In this document: positions 44,344 to 54,790 of the stretch, piece after piece
Position numbering within the stretch: the first letter of the stretch is position 1
Layout: the number at the start of each line of letters is the position of its first letter
Origin: Thermus thermophilus
GTDB lineage: Bacteria; Deinococcota; Deinococci; Deinococcales; Thermaceae
Assembly (NCBI RefSeq): GCF_019974155.1
Contig: NZ_AP025158.1
Span: 2,046,001 to 2,110,000 of the forward strand
Length of the DNA stretch: 64,000 nt
Direction: 5' to 3'
Translations under genes and position numbers: made by a program
Notes under the pieces: generated by a model
The model's input: the letters and a program-made list of their open reading frames with translations, nothing else
Databases searched by the model: none
What the model was told of the DNA's origin: nothing

Positions 44344-45208
44344 CCCGCCTCCCTAAGACCCTCTGCAGGTCGGAAAGAAGCAGGGGCAGGCCCGCCTCGA
44401 GGTCGGAGAGAAGAGGGCTCTCGTAGCGCACCGGAGCGATGCGCCCCCGGTCCAAGGCGAAGAGAAGGGCCGCCTCCTCAAAGAGGGGGGCCTCGGCCAG
44501 GACCCGCCCGTCCGGCCCCACCACCAGGCTTCCCCCGCTCATCCCCTTCCCCCCCTCAAACCCCACCAGGCTGGCCACCACCACATATAGCCCGTGCTCC
44601 GCCGCCACCGCCTGGGCGAGGGTGCGCCAGCGGGCCACGTTCTCGGGATACCCCCCCTGGAAGCCCCGGGCCGGGCTCGCCGCGGGCACGTAGATCACCT
44701 CGGCCCCGTCCAGGGCGGCGAGGGTGGCGGTGATGGAGTGCCAGAAGTCCTCGCAGATGAGAAGGGCCGCCTTCCCGAACCGGGTGGCGAAGGCCTCCAC
44801 CCGGCTTCCCCGGGCCAGGTAGCGCTCCTCGTCAAAGACCCCGTAGGTGGGGAGGAAGACCTTGCGGTGGACGTGGACCACGCGGTGGGGAAGCTCCAGG
44901 TAGGCGGCGCTGTTGTAGTAGGCCCCTTCGTCCCGCTCGTAGAAGCCCACCACCACGTCCAAAACCCCTTCCCACCCCACCTCCTCGTACACGCCCACCA
45001 GGAGCTCCAAAAGCTCGTGGCGGGTGAGGGCGAGCTCCCTTACCCCTCCCTGGAGGAAGTAGCCGGTGAGGGCGGCCTCGGGCAGGACCACCACCTGGGG
45101 GGCGTGGGGGCGGAGGGCCTCGAGGTGGGCCCTAAGCCGGGCCAGGCTCTCCCCAATCCGGCTCTTCTCGGGGCGGAACTGGAGGATGGCGTGGCGCACC
45201 TCTTCCAT
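44330..45208 (-). CDS. Nitrilase-superfamily amidase, probable glutaminase partner of NadE
   Basis: 292 residues from the ATG at 45208, which overlaps the upstream stop (TGATG). The Glu-Lys-Cys triad is visible in VVVLPEAALTG, HRKVFLPTYGVFDEERYL and ALLICEDFWHS. The last two are the forms found in the glutaminase domain of glutamine-dependent NAD synthetases. Its overlap with nadE makes a two-gene version of that enzyme the simplest reading. It could instead be an independent amidase. Confidence 0.8.
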   Translation of the reverse strand: MEEVRHAILQFRPEKSRIGESLARLRAHLEALRPHAPQVVVLPEAALTGYFLQGGVRELALTRHELLELLVGVYEEVGWEGVLDVVVGFYERDEGAYYNSAAYLELPHRVVHVHRKVFLPTYGVFDEERYLARGSRVEAFATRFGKAALLICEDFWHSITATLAALDGAEVIYVPAASPARGFQGGYPENVARWRTLAQAVAAEHGLYVVVASLVGFEGGKGMSGGSLVVGPDGRVLAEAPLFEEAALLFALDRGRIAPVRYESPLLSDLEAGLPLLLSDLQRVLGRRDADR

Positions 45209-46770
45209 CAAGCCCCCTCTTGAAGGTAGAGGCGGGGATTGGCCTCGGGGAAGGGGTTGTCCCGCTCCTCCAAGGCCCTAAGCTCCTCGGGGGAGACCCC
45301 CTTAAGGAGGTGGAAGAAGGCCCGGGCGTGCTCCTCGTACCGCTCCCGCGCGTAGGCCTCCGCCTGCCCCGTGTCTATGAGGAAGGGCCAGTCGGAGGCC
45401 TCGAGGAGCAGGAGCTCGCGCATGGCCTGGCGCAACGCCCCCTCGGGGAGGACCCCCCGGCGCACCGCCTCCCGCATGGCCCCCTCCGCCCGGTAAACCT
45501 TTTCCCAGTAGTCCAGGGTCTTCTCGTTGAGCCAGACCCGGTGGTCCCCACCCCGGCCCCAGGAGCCCTCGGGGAGGGCGGTCCGCACCGCGGGCCCCTG
45601 CACCGCCTCCCGCGCGGTCACGGGCCGGACCTTGGGGCTTTGGGCGAGAAGCCTCAGGACGGCCTCGAGCCAGGCCACCCCCTCGTACCACCAGTGGCCG
45701 AAGAGCTCGGCGTCGTAAGGGGAGAGGATGACCCCCTCGGGGCGCCCCTCGGCGAGGCGCTCCAGGAGGGCTACGAAGTGGCGGGCGTGCTCTTCCGCCT
45801 TGGCGAAGGCCGCCTCCGGGTCGTAGGGGGCCTTCTCCGCGAGGTCGGCCTTGCGGTGGGTCACCCGCCAGTGGTGGAGGCCGGAAATGGGGTCCTTGCG
45901 GTGGAACTCCCGGTAAAGCCCCTCCCCCGGGTAGCCGTGGTCGGCGCTCCACACCTGGAGGGCGGTCTCCGGGTTGCGGGCGAGGACCCTAAGGCCCGAG
46001 GCCAGCTCGTGGACGTGGTAGGTGGCCTCCCCGCTTTCCACGGGGCCCAAGGCGGCCTCCCCGTAAGGGGAGAGGGGCTCACCCCCCTGGACCAGGTGGG
46101 CGTCCACGAAGGTGTAGCGGATCCCGGCCCGCATCAAAAGCTCGTCCACCCCGGGCCTCACCCCTTCCGGGGGGCCTTCCACGGGGGGCTTCCAGGGCCC
46201 TTTGGGCCGGTAGGCCATCTCCGGGAGCCAGAAGCCCGTGGGGTCTTTGGCGAAGTGGCGGCGGTAGGTGTTGACCCCGGTCTTGATCTGGGCCCAGAGG
46301 GCCTCGTCGTAGCCCAGAAGGGGGGAGTAGCCGTGGGTGGCGTTGGAGGTGATGAGCTCCACCTGCCCCCGTTCTTGGGCCCGGCGGAAGGCCGCCAGAA
46401 GGTCGCCCCCAAGTTGGTGGAAGTGGTCCAGGGTGAGCTCCCAGAAGGCCACCTGGTGCCGGGCGCTGGCCTCGAGGGCCGTGCCCCGGTAGCGCTGGTA
46501 GTCGCCCTGGGCCCTCTCCAGGCGGTCCTTGGCGTAGGCCCAGAACCCCTCCTTGATCCGGGGGTCGGCGAGCTGCTCCGCCAGGATCGGGGTGATCCCC
46601 AGGGTGAAGGGGGCCTCCACCCCCTCGGCGCGAAGCCGCTCCAGGACCCGGACGAGGGGGAGGTAGGTCTCGGCCACGGCCTCGTAGAGGGTCTCCTCCC
46701 CGAAGGGCCACATCCCGTGGGCCCGCACGTAGGGGAGGTGGGCGTGGAGGACCAGGGCGAAGCGCGCCAT
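45208..46770 (-). CDS. Glycogen branching enzyme, GH57
   Basis: 520 residues, the length of the characterised T. thermophilus GH57 branching enzyme. The nucleophile Glu184 lies in [11 protein letters not shown] and the acid/base Asp353 in [33 protein letters not shown] at the start and ATHGYSPLL are also family motifs. It transfers alpha-1,4 chains to alpha-1,6 branch points of glycogen. TACGCT lies 6 nt before the ATG, so it has its own promoter even though lysZ ends only 4 nt upstream. It begins a six-gene overlapping unit running to mutY. Confidence 0.95.
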   Translation of the reverse strand: MARFALVLHAHLPYVRAHGMWPFGEETLYEAVAETYLPLVRVLERLRAEGVEAPFTLGITPILAEQLADPRIKEGFWAYAKDRLERAQGDYQRYRGTALEASARHQVAFWELTLDHFHQLGGDLLAAFRRAQERGQVELITSNATHGYSPLLGYDEALWAQIKTGVNTYRRHFAKDPTGFWLPEMAYRPKGPWKPPVEGPPEGVRPGVDELLMRAGIRYTFVDAHLVQGGEPLSPYGEAALGPVESGEATYHVHELASGLRVLARNPETALQVWSADHGYPGEGLYREFHRKDPISGLHHWRVTHRKADLAEKAPYDPEAAFAKAEEHARHFVALLERLAEGRPEGVILSPYDAELFGHWWYEGVAWLEAVLRLLAQSPKVRPVTAREAVQGPAVRTALPEGSWGRGGDHRVWLNEKTLDYWEKVYRAEGAMREAVRRGVLPEGALRQAMRELLLLEASDWPFLIDTGQAEAYARERYEEHARAFFHLLKGVSPEELRALEERDNPFPEANPRLYLQEGA

Positions 46771-46774
46771 GGCC

Positions 46775-47584
46775 CTAGCGTACCACGGTGCCTTCCCCGG
46801 AAAGGGCCCGCCTTATGGGGTTTTCCACCCGGGCGTCGGCGAAGACCACCCGCTTGACCCCGCCCCGCACCGCCTCCACCGCCCCCATGACCTTCCGCTT
46901 CATCCTGCCTTGGGCGAGGGCCAGGTACTCCGGGTCCTCCACCCGGTCCACGGGGATCTCCCGCACCAAGGAGGCCTCGTCGGGGTAGCGGGCGAGGAGG
47001 CCCGGGACGTTGGAGAGGTAGACCAGGGCCTCGGCCCCGTAGAGGGTGGCGAGGAGGGCGGCGATGCTATCCCCGTCGGTGTTGATGGCCTCGTTCTCGT
47101 AGCTTAGGGCGGGCGGGGTGAGGACGGGGAGGTAGCCCGCCCCAAGGAGGAGGTCCAAAAGGGCCTTGTTCACCTCCTCCACCGTCCCGGTGTAGTCCCC
47201 GCGGTGGATCTTGACCTTTCCGTCCTCCACGTACTTGACCGCGGTCTTCCTACGGCCCACGAAAAGCCTCCCGTCCAGGCCGGAAAGGCCGATGGCGTTC
47301 GCCCCCTCCTTCTGCAAAAGCTCCACCAGGCGCTTGTTCACCAGGCCGCAGTAGACCATCTCAAAGATCTCCAGGGTCCTCCGGTCGGTGAGGCGGCTCA
47401 CCTGCCCCCCGGGGTGGGTGAGGAAGCGGGGCGGGTGGCCCAAGGCCTCCGCCACCTTGTTGGTCTCGCTGCTTCCCCCGTGGACGAGAAGGAGCTTTAC
47501 CCCCTCCTTCCACAAGGAGGCCGCGTCCTTGGCCACGGCCTCGTAGTTGATCCCCTCGGCGCCTCCCACCTTGACCACGATCAC
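46775..47584 (-). CDS. lysZ: [LysW]-aminoadipate kinase
   Basis: 269 residues, amino acid kinase family close to Arg[21 protein letters not shown] and [20 protein letters not shown] bind ATP phosphates; [37 protein letters not shown] is the ArgB-like nucleotide site. It phosphorylates the side chain of aminoadipate held on LysW. Its GTG has a GGGAGG site. It follows lysY by 17 nt and closes the lysine cluster. Confidence 0.95.
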   Translation of the reverse strand: MIVVKVGGAEGINYEAVAKDAASLWKEGVKLLLVHGGSSETNKVAEALGHPPRFLTHPGGQVSRLTDRRTLEIFEMVYCGLVNKRLVELLQKEGANAIGLSGLDGRLFVGRRKTAVKYVEDGKVKIHRGDYTGTVEEVNKALLDLLLGAGYLPVLTPPALSYENEAINTDGDSIAALLATLYGAEALVYLSNVPGLLARYPDEASLVREIPVDRVEDPEYLALAQGRMKRKVMGAVEAVRGGVKRVVFADARVENPIRRALSGEGTVVR

Positions 47585-47601
47585 AAGCCCACCTCCCTGC
47601 C

Positions 47602-49033
<1,432 letters not shown>

Positions 49034-49052
<19 letters not shown>

Positions 49053-49876
49053 GCGTACTTCAGAATTTCCCCCGGGATGTCCACCCCGGTGGTGTGCACG
49101 GAGTTCTTGAACTCCATGGTGTGGTTCACCTCGTTGACCAATAGCCCCCGCTCCGACTCCAGGAGGTCCACAGCCACCACCCCGCCCCCCACGGCCTCCG
49201 CCGCCCCCACGGCCAGCCGGGCGATCTCCTCCGTGAGGGGGCAGTTCTCCGCCTGCCCGCCCCGGGCGGTGTTGGTGATCCAGTGGGCGCTTCTGCGGTA
49301 GATGGCGGCGATGGCCCTCTCCCCCACCACGAAGACCCGGATGTCCCGCCCGGGCTTCTCCACGTACTCCTGGATGTAAAAAAGCTGGTGCTGAAACCCC
49401 CCTAAGACCTCCTTGTGCTCAAGGAGGGCCTCCGCCGCGGCCCGGTCCGTGACCTTGGCCAAAAGGCGCCCCCAGCTTCCGATCACGGGCTTCAGCACCA
49501 CGGGGTAGCCGAAGGCCTCCATGAGCCTAAGGGCCTCCTCCCGGTCCGTGGCCAAGGCGGTCCTGGGCTGGGGAAGGCCCGCCCGGGCCAAGGCCACGCT
49601 CGTGGCCCACTTGTCCCCGCAGGCCTCTATGACCTCGGGGCGGTTCACCACGGGGATGCCGAGGGCGGTGAGGTAGCGGGCGGCGGCGAGGCCCCGGCTT
49701 TGGCTCACGCACCGCTCCAGGGCCACCGTGACCCCCTCAAGCTCCTCGGGCCTTTCCCCCAGGACCATGGGCAGGGCGGGGACGTAGACCTTCTTGTAGG
49801 GGAGGCCCAGGGCCTCCGCCCGCTCAAAGAGCATCCGCTCGTCGGGGCGGATGCGGTCGTAGAGGATGGCCAGCAT
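49034..49876 (-). CDS. lysX: LysW--alpha-aminoadipate ligase
   Basis: 280 residues from the ATG at 49876; a longer open frame crosses the folded leader and is rejected. ATP-grasp fold of the RimK type: [38 protein letters not shown] and [16 protein letters not shown]. It attaches aminoadipate to the C-terminal Glu of LysW as a protecting carrier. Its GGAGG ribosome-binding site lies in the 3' side of a CCTC-TTCGG-GAGG hairpin at the end of the folded spacer, which should affect translation. Confidence 0.95.
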
Positions 49877-50027
49877 CTCGCCTCCCGAAGAGGTCCCACG
49901 CCGGCCTAAGTGGCTGCACGTTGATTTCGCAACACGGGCCGCCCCAAATAAGGCTTGGGAAGGTCCTTTTGGGGCCCCCACCGCGGCGAGAGCCGCGGTG
50001 GGGTACTTAGGCCGGCGTGGGGTGGGA
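49877..50027 (-). promoter_or_regulatory. Folded lysW-lysX intercistronic element
   Basis: Read on the minus strand this 151-nt spacer can form five helices. P1 is a perfect 17-bp stem between 50005-50021 and 49895-49911. P2 is a perfect 12-bp stem (49992-50003/49976-49987) with a UCUC loop. P3 pairs GCCCCAAA with UUUGGGGC (49968-49975/49941-49948), extended by AGG/CCU. P4 is a small GUUG/CAAC hairpin (49920-49933). P5 is CCUC-UUCGG-GAGG (49881-49893), which covers the lysX Shine-Dalgarno. No coding potential is seen. It could be a translation-control RNA, an mRNA processing or stability element, or a palindromic mobile repeat. Confidence 0.65.
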
Positions 50028-50192
50028 TCACTCGCCCCAGTCCTCCGCCTCCTCGGGGGCGGGCTCGAGCCTCAAGGGGTCAAGCCCCACCACCTCAAGC
50101 TCCGCGCCGCAGTCCTCGCAGACCACAAGCTCGCCAAGCTCCGGGTTCTCCAGCCGCAGTTCCGCACCGCACTCAGGGCAGGTCGCTACCAT
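50028..50192 (-). CDS. lysW: Lysine-biosynthesis amino-group carrier protein LysW
   Basis: 54 residues from the ATG at 50192. Zinc ribbon with C5-x2-C8 and C25-x2-C28 (TCPECGAEL and VCEDCGAEL), followed by an acidic tail ending EDWGE. The C-terminal Glu is the residue to which LysX links aminoadipate, masking its amino group through LysZ, LysY and later steps. Its start overlaps the preceding LysW-like gene by 7 nt. Confidence 0.96.
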   Translation of the reverse strand: MVATCPECGAELRLENPELGELVVCEDCGAELEVVGLDPLRLEPAPEEAEDWGE

Positions 50193-50500
50193 TCCTCGTC
50201 CTCCTCTACCTCGCTCCAGTCGGGGAGGAAGCGGAAGCCGCACTCGGGGCACTCCGCCTCCTGGCCCTGGTCCTCCTCGGAGAGCTCAAAGGTGTAGCCG
50301 CAACGGGGGCAGTCCACGAAGAAACCTTCCAGGCCCTCCTCCGTCACCTCCACCTCCAAGGGGTCCAGGGAGACCACCTCCAGGAAGGCCCCGCAGGCCT
50401 CGCACTCCAGCACGTCCCCGACCTCCAGGTCCTCAAGGTCCTCCGCCAGCACCAGGCTGGCCTCGCCGCACACCGGACAGACGATCTCTAGGTCCTCCAT
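50186..50500 (-). CDS. LysW-like double zinc-ribbon protein
   Basis: 104 residues. The first half repeats the LysW layout: C8-x2-C11 and C33-x2-C36 followed by [12 protein letters not shown], against [12 protein letters not shown] in LysW. The second half has another ribbon, C64-x2-C67 and C84-x2-C87. The tail is acidic (EVEEDEEW) but does not end in the EDWGE carrier motif. It is translated just before lysW (7-nt overlap) and 9 nt after lysU. It is a paralog of unknown role: perhaps a scaffold for the LysX/Z/Y enzymes, or a carrier for another amino acid. Confidence 0.85.
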   Translation of the reverse strand: MEDLEIVCPVCGEASLVLAEDLEDLEVGDVLECEACGAFLEVVSLDPLEVEVTEEGLEGFFVDCPRCGYTFELSEEDQGQEAECPECGFRFLPDWSEVEEDEEW

Positions 50501-50509
50501 GACTAGAGT

Positions 50510-51001
50510 CTACTCCCCCGGGAAGCGCCCGTGCTTCTTGTAGTAGTCCAGGAGGGACCCCTCCTTGAGCGCCTCCAGGAGGAAGGGGGGCGGGGGGCGG
50601 AGGGCAAAGCGCTCCTCCCCTCGGACAAGCACCCCGCTTTCCAGGTCCAGCTCCACCTCGTCGCCGTCCTCTAGCGCATCCACCACCTCCTCCGACTCAA
50701 AGGGGACGATCCCCAGGTTCACCAGGTTGCGGAAGAAGATGCGGGCGTAGCTTTTGGCGATGATGGCCCGGACGCCGAGGCGCTTCAGGGCCTCGGGGGC
50801 GTACTCGCGGCTAGAGCCGAGCCCCGCGTTCCGCCCAAAGACGAGGATGTCCCCGGGGCGCACCTGCTTGGCGAACTCGGGCCGAAGGTGGGCGAAGGCG
50901 TAGAGGTGAAACCGGTCCTCCCCCACCATGAAGGGGGCGTACTTGCCGGGGAGGATGTCGTCGGTGTTGATCTGGTCGCCGAACTTCCAAACCCTAGGCA
51001 T
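50510..51001 (-). CDS. lysU: Homoaconitase small subunit
   Basis: 163 residues, the swivel domain of the LeuD/AcnB type. [21 protein letters not shown] and [38 protein letters not shown] are diagnostic. With LysT it isomerises homocitrate to homoisocitrate through cis-homoaconitate. The ATG lies inside the end of lysT (8-nt overlap). Confidence 0.94.
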   Translation of the reverse strand: MPRVWKFGDQINTDDILPGKYAPFMVGEDRFHLYAFAHLRPEFAKQVRPGDILVFGRNAGLGSSREYAPEALKRLGVRAIIAKSYARIFFRNLVNLGIVPFESEEVVDALEDGDEVELDLESGVLVRGEERFALRPPPPFLLEALKEGSLLDYYKKHGRFPGE

Positions 51002-52250
51002 GGACCTCCTCCAGTTCCTCCGGGGTGGTGAGGTAGCCCGCCACGGCGCTCGCCGCCGCCACGCGGGGGCTCGCCAGGTAGATCTCGGCGTCCGGGGCTC
51101 CCATGCGTCCCCGGAAGTTGCGGTTGGAGGTGGAGACGCACACCTCCCCCGGGGCCAAGACCCCCATGTGCCGCCCCATGCAGGGGCCGCACCCCGGGGT
51201 GCCGATGGTGGCCCCGGCCTCGAGGAGGGTGAGGAGGGTGCCGTCCCTGGCCGCCTCCTCCAGGACCTGGGAGCTCGCCGGGACCACCAAAAGCCGCACC
51301 CAAGGGGCCACCTTCCTCCCCCTTAGCACCTCCGCCGCCGCCCTGAGGTCCTCAATCCGGCCGTTGGTGCAGGTGCCGATGAAGACCTGGTCCACCCGCT
51401 TGCCCTTGACCGCGGCCACCTCGTGGACGTTGTCCACGTAGAAGGGCACGGAGACCCTGGGGGTGAGGGCGGAAAGGTCTATCTCCACCTCCTTGGCGTA
51501 CCGGGCGTCGGGGTCGGGGTAGAGCCAGTCGGGCACCCGGTACATCTCCAGGATCTCCCCACTCGGCACCACAAGCCCCGCCTTGGCCCCCGCCTCCACG
51601 GTGAGGTTGGCGAGGGTCATGCGCTCGCCCCGCGTGAGGGCCTCCGCCCCGTCCAGGAGGTGGATCTCCACCGCCATGTAGGTGGCCCCTTCGGCGGTGA
51701 GGAGGCGGACCATCTCCAGGGCGGCGTCCTTGGCCGTGACCCCCTTGGGAAGCCTTCCCCGGAAGACCACCTTGACGCTCTCGGGCACCCGAAGCCAGGT
51801 GCGCCCGCTCGCCGCCGCCAAGGCGATGTCCGTGGCCCCCATCCCCGTGCCGAAGGCCCCCACCGCCCCGTAGGTGGTGGAGTGGCTGTCCGAGCCCACC
51901 ACCACCCAGCCCGGCTGGGCCAGGCCCTCCTCTATGAGGACCTGGTGGCACACCCCCCTCCCCACGTCAAAGACCCGGATGCCGTGCCGCTTGCCCCACT
52001 CCCTTATCTCCTTCTGGGCCTTGGCCACCTCCAGGTTCGCCGCCGGGGCCACGTGGTCTATCACGATGGAGACCCTTTCCGGGTAGCGGGGGGTGGCCTC
52101 CAGGTACTCCAGGCGCTTGAAAAAGCTCCCGGCGATGGAGTCCACCACCATCACCTGGTCCACCTCCACCACCACGAGCTCCCCCGCCCGCACGGGCCTT
52201 CCCACCTTGTGGGAGAGGATCTTTTCCGCTAGCGTCTGTCCCACACGCAC
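50994..52250 (-). CDS. lysT: Homoaconitase large subunit
   Basis: 418 residues, the LeuC-like aconitase domain. [4Fe-4S] ligands: Cys in VFIGTCTNGRIEDLRAAAEV and the pair in TPGCGPCMGRHMGVLAPGE; substrate region GSDSHSTTYGAVGAFGTGMGATD. It is the homocitrate-specific paralog, judged from the lysine cluster. The GTG has a GGAGG site. It diverges from hicB with only 16 nt between start codons. Confidence 0.94.
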   Translation of the reverse strand: MRVGQTLAEKILSHKVGRPVRAGELVVVEVDQVMVVDSIAGSFFKRLEYLEATPRYPERVSIVIDHVAPAANLEVAKAQKEIREWGKRHGIRVFDVGRGVCHQVLIEEGLAQPGWVVVGSDSHSTTYGAVGAFGTGMGATDIALAAASGRTWLRVPESVKVVFRGRLPKGVTAKDAALEMVRLLTAEGATYMAVEIHLLDGAEALTRGERMTLANLTVEAGAKAGLVVPSGEILEMYRVPDWLYPDPDARYAKEVEIDLSALTPRVSVPFYVDNVHEVAAVKGKRVDQVFIGTCTNGRIEDLRAAAEVLRGRKVAPWVRLLVVPASSQVLEEAARDGTLLTLLEAGATIGTPGCGPCMGRHMGVLAPGEVCVSTSNRNFRGRMGAPDAEIYLASPRVAAASAVAGYLTTPEELEEVHA

Positions 52251-52254
52251 CTCC

Positions 52255-52260
52255 TATACT
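52255..52260 (+). promoter_or_regulatory. hicBA -10 element (leaderless)
   Basis: TATACT, 6 nt before the hicB ATG. It lies within the 16-bp gap to the divergent lysT start, overlapping the lysT ribosome-binding site on the other strand. Confidence 0.65.
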
Positions 52261-52266
52261 GAGGGT

Positions 52267-52491
52267 ATGCCCAAGTACACCGCCCTCCTCTACCCGGACC
52301 CGGAGACCCCAGGGGTCTGGATCGCCGAGTTTCCCGCGGTGCCCCAAGCCCACTCCTTCGGCCAAAGCCCCGAGGAAGCCTTGGCGCGGGCCAAAGAAGC
52401 CTTGGAACTCGTCCTGGCCTACTTGAAAACCGAAGGGTGCCCCCTTCCCCAGGACGTGCAAGCGGTAGAGGTGGGCGTGGATGCCGCCTAG
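52267..52491 (+). CDS. hicB: HicB-family antitoxin
   Basis: 74 residues from the ATG. The HicB partial RNase H-like fold is clear: [20 protein letters not shown], then [26 protein letters not shown]. No separate C-terminal DNA-binding domain is present, so any autoregulation would use the core or the complex. The hicB-before-hicA order occurs in a subset of these modules. The gene overlaps hicA by 11 nt. Confidence 0.88.
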   Translation: MPKYTALLYPDPETPGVWIAEFPAVPQAHSFGQSPEEALARAKEALELVLAYLKTEGCPLPQDVQAVEVGVDAA

Positions 52492-52687
52492 GCCGGAGGA
52501 GGTGGCCCGGAAGCTCCGCCGCCTCGGGTTCGTGGAGCGCATGGCCAAGGGTGGGCATAGGCTTTACGCGCACCCCGACGGCCGCATCGTGGTGGTGCCC
52601 TTCCACAGCGGGGAGCTTCCCAAGGGCACCTTCAAGCGCATCCTGCGCGATGCCGGCCTCACCGAAGAGGAGTTCCATAACCTCTAG
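52481..52687 (+). CDS. hicA: HicA-family toxin (mRNA interferase)
   Basis: 68 residues, a double-stranded RNA-binding-like fold. The catalytic His lies in [43 protein letters not shown] is the conserved second half. HicA cleaves mRNA and is held by HicB. Both residues and length are intact, so the toxin should be active. The module occupies the gap between hcs and lysT on the opposite strand. Confidence 0.9.
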   Translation: MPPRPEEVARKLRRLGFVERMAKGGHRLYAHPDGRIVVVPFHSGELPKGTFKRILRDAGLTEEEFHNL

Positions 52688-52689
52688 CC

Positions 52690-53883
<1,194 letters not shown>

Positions 53884-53928
53884 CTATCCTACCCCCCGGC
53901 GGCCGAGTTTTTTCGCGCGGGCCAGCAT
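53884..53928 (-). CDS. Lysine leader peptide
   Basis: 14 residues, MLARAKKLGRRGVG, with tandem Lys codons at 6 and 7. It lies between the hcs promoter and a rho-independent terminator. Leader-peptide-mediated attenuation of the lysine cluster has been reported in T. thermophilus, and this is evidently the same element. Stalling at Lys codons would favour read-through into hcs. Confidence 0.88.
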   Translation of the reverse strand: MLARAKKLGRRGVG

Positions 53929-53938
53929 CTTGCCCGTA

Positions 53939-53967
53939 AGGGTATACGAAACGCCGCGGGTTGTCAA
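53939..53967 (-). promoter_or_regulatory. hcs/lysine cluster promoter
   Basis: Consensus -35 TTGACA (53962-53967 complement), 17-bp spacer, -10 TACCCT (53939-53944 complement). The -35 overlaps the uppS stop codon. Confidence 0.85.
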
Positions 53968-54755
53968 CGCCCAAACCGCCTCTCGCGGGCCTGGTAGCTC
54001 CTTAGCGCGCGCAGGAAGTCAATCTTGCGGAACTCGGGCCAGAGGACGTCGGCAAAGTAGAACTCGGAGTAGGCGGACTGCCAGAGGAGGAAGCCGGAAA
54101 GCCGGATCTCCCCCGAGGTGCGGATGATGAAGTCGGGGTCGGGAAGCCCGGCGGTGTAGAGGTGGCGGGCGATGTCCTCCGGGGTGAGGGCCTCGGCCAC
54201 CTCCTTAGGGGTGAGGCCCTGGGCCTCCGCCTCCAGAAGAAGCCGCTTCACGGCGTCCACGATCTCCTCCCGCCCCCCATAGCCCATGGCGATGTTGAGG
54301 AACATGCCCCGGTGCCCCTCCGTCCTCCGTTCCAGGCGCTCTATGGCCCGGACCACCTCCGGGGAAAACCCCTCCCGCCTGCCGATGAAGCGCACCCGCA
54401 CCTGGTTTTCCAGGATCCGGTGGTCCTCCGCCATCCGCTCGGCCTCCCGCAGGAAGAGGTTCATGAGGGTCTCCACCTCTTCCGGGGAGCGCTTGAAGTT
54501 GTCGGTGGAGAAGACCCAGACGGTCACGGTCTTGATGCCCATCTCCAGGCACCACTCCAGGACCTCGTAGGCCTTCTGCACCCCGAACTCGTGCCCCTTG
54601 GTGGGGGAAAGGCCGAGGGCGCGGGCGTAGCGGCGGTTCCCGTCCAGGATGAGGCCCAGGTGCCGGGGCATGGGGCCCCGCTTGACCTCCCTGAGGAGGC
54701 GCCTTTCGTAAAGCCAGTAGAGGGGGCGGGAAAGGGCAAAGAGGCGGCGGACCAT
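53964..54755 (-). CDS. uppS: Undecaprenyl diphosphate synthase (cis-prenyltransferase)
   Basis: 263 residues. The signature HLGLILDGNRRYARALGLSPTKGHEFG holds the catalytic Asp and pyrophosphate site; VWVFSTDNFKRSPEEVETLMNLF and the C-terminal DPDFIIRTSGEIRLSGFLLWQSAYSEFYFADVLWPEF complete the family pattern. It makes the C55 lipid carrier for peptidoglycan. The N-terminal 30 residues extend beyond the minimal enzyme. Confidence 0.94.
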   Translation of the reverse strand: MVRRLFALSRPLYWLYERRLLREVKRGPMPRHLGLILDGNRRYARALGLSPTKGHEFGVQKAYEVLEWCLEMGIKTVTVWVFSTDNFKRSPEEVETLMNLFLREAERMAEDHRILENQVRVRFIGRREGFSPEVVRAIERLERRTEGHRGMFLNIAMGYGGREEIVDAVKRLLLEAEAQGLTPKEVAEALTPEDIARHLYTAGLPDPDFIIRTSGEIRLSGFLLWQSAYSEFYFADVLWPEFRKIDFLRALRSYQARERRFGR

Positions 54756-54790
54756 ACCCTTTCCACCCTAAGGGAGAAGGGCGGGGCGCG

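Noticed and set aside
49877-49981. N-terminal extension of LysX to the GTG at 49981
   Set aside because: The extra 35 residues would be encoded by the folded spacer. The ATG at 49876 has a Shine-Dalgarno and gives the known LysX N-terminus.
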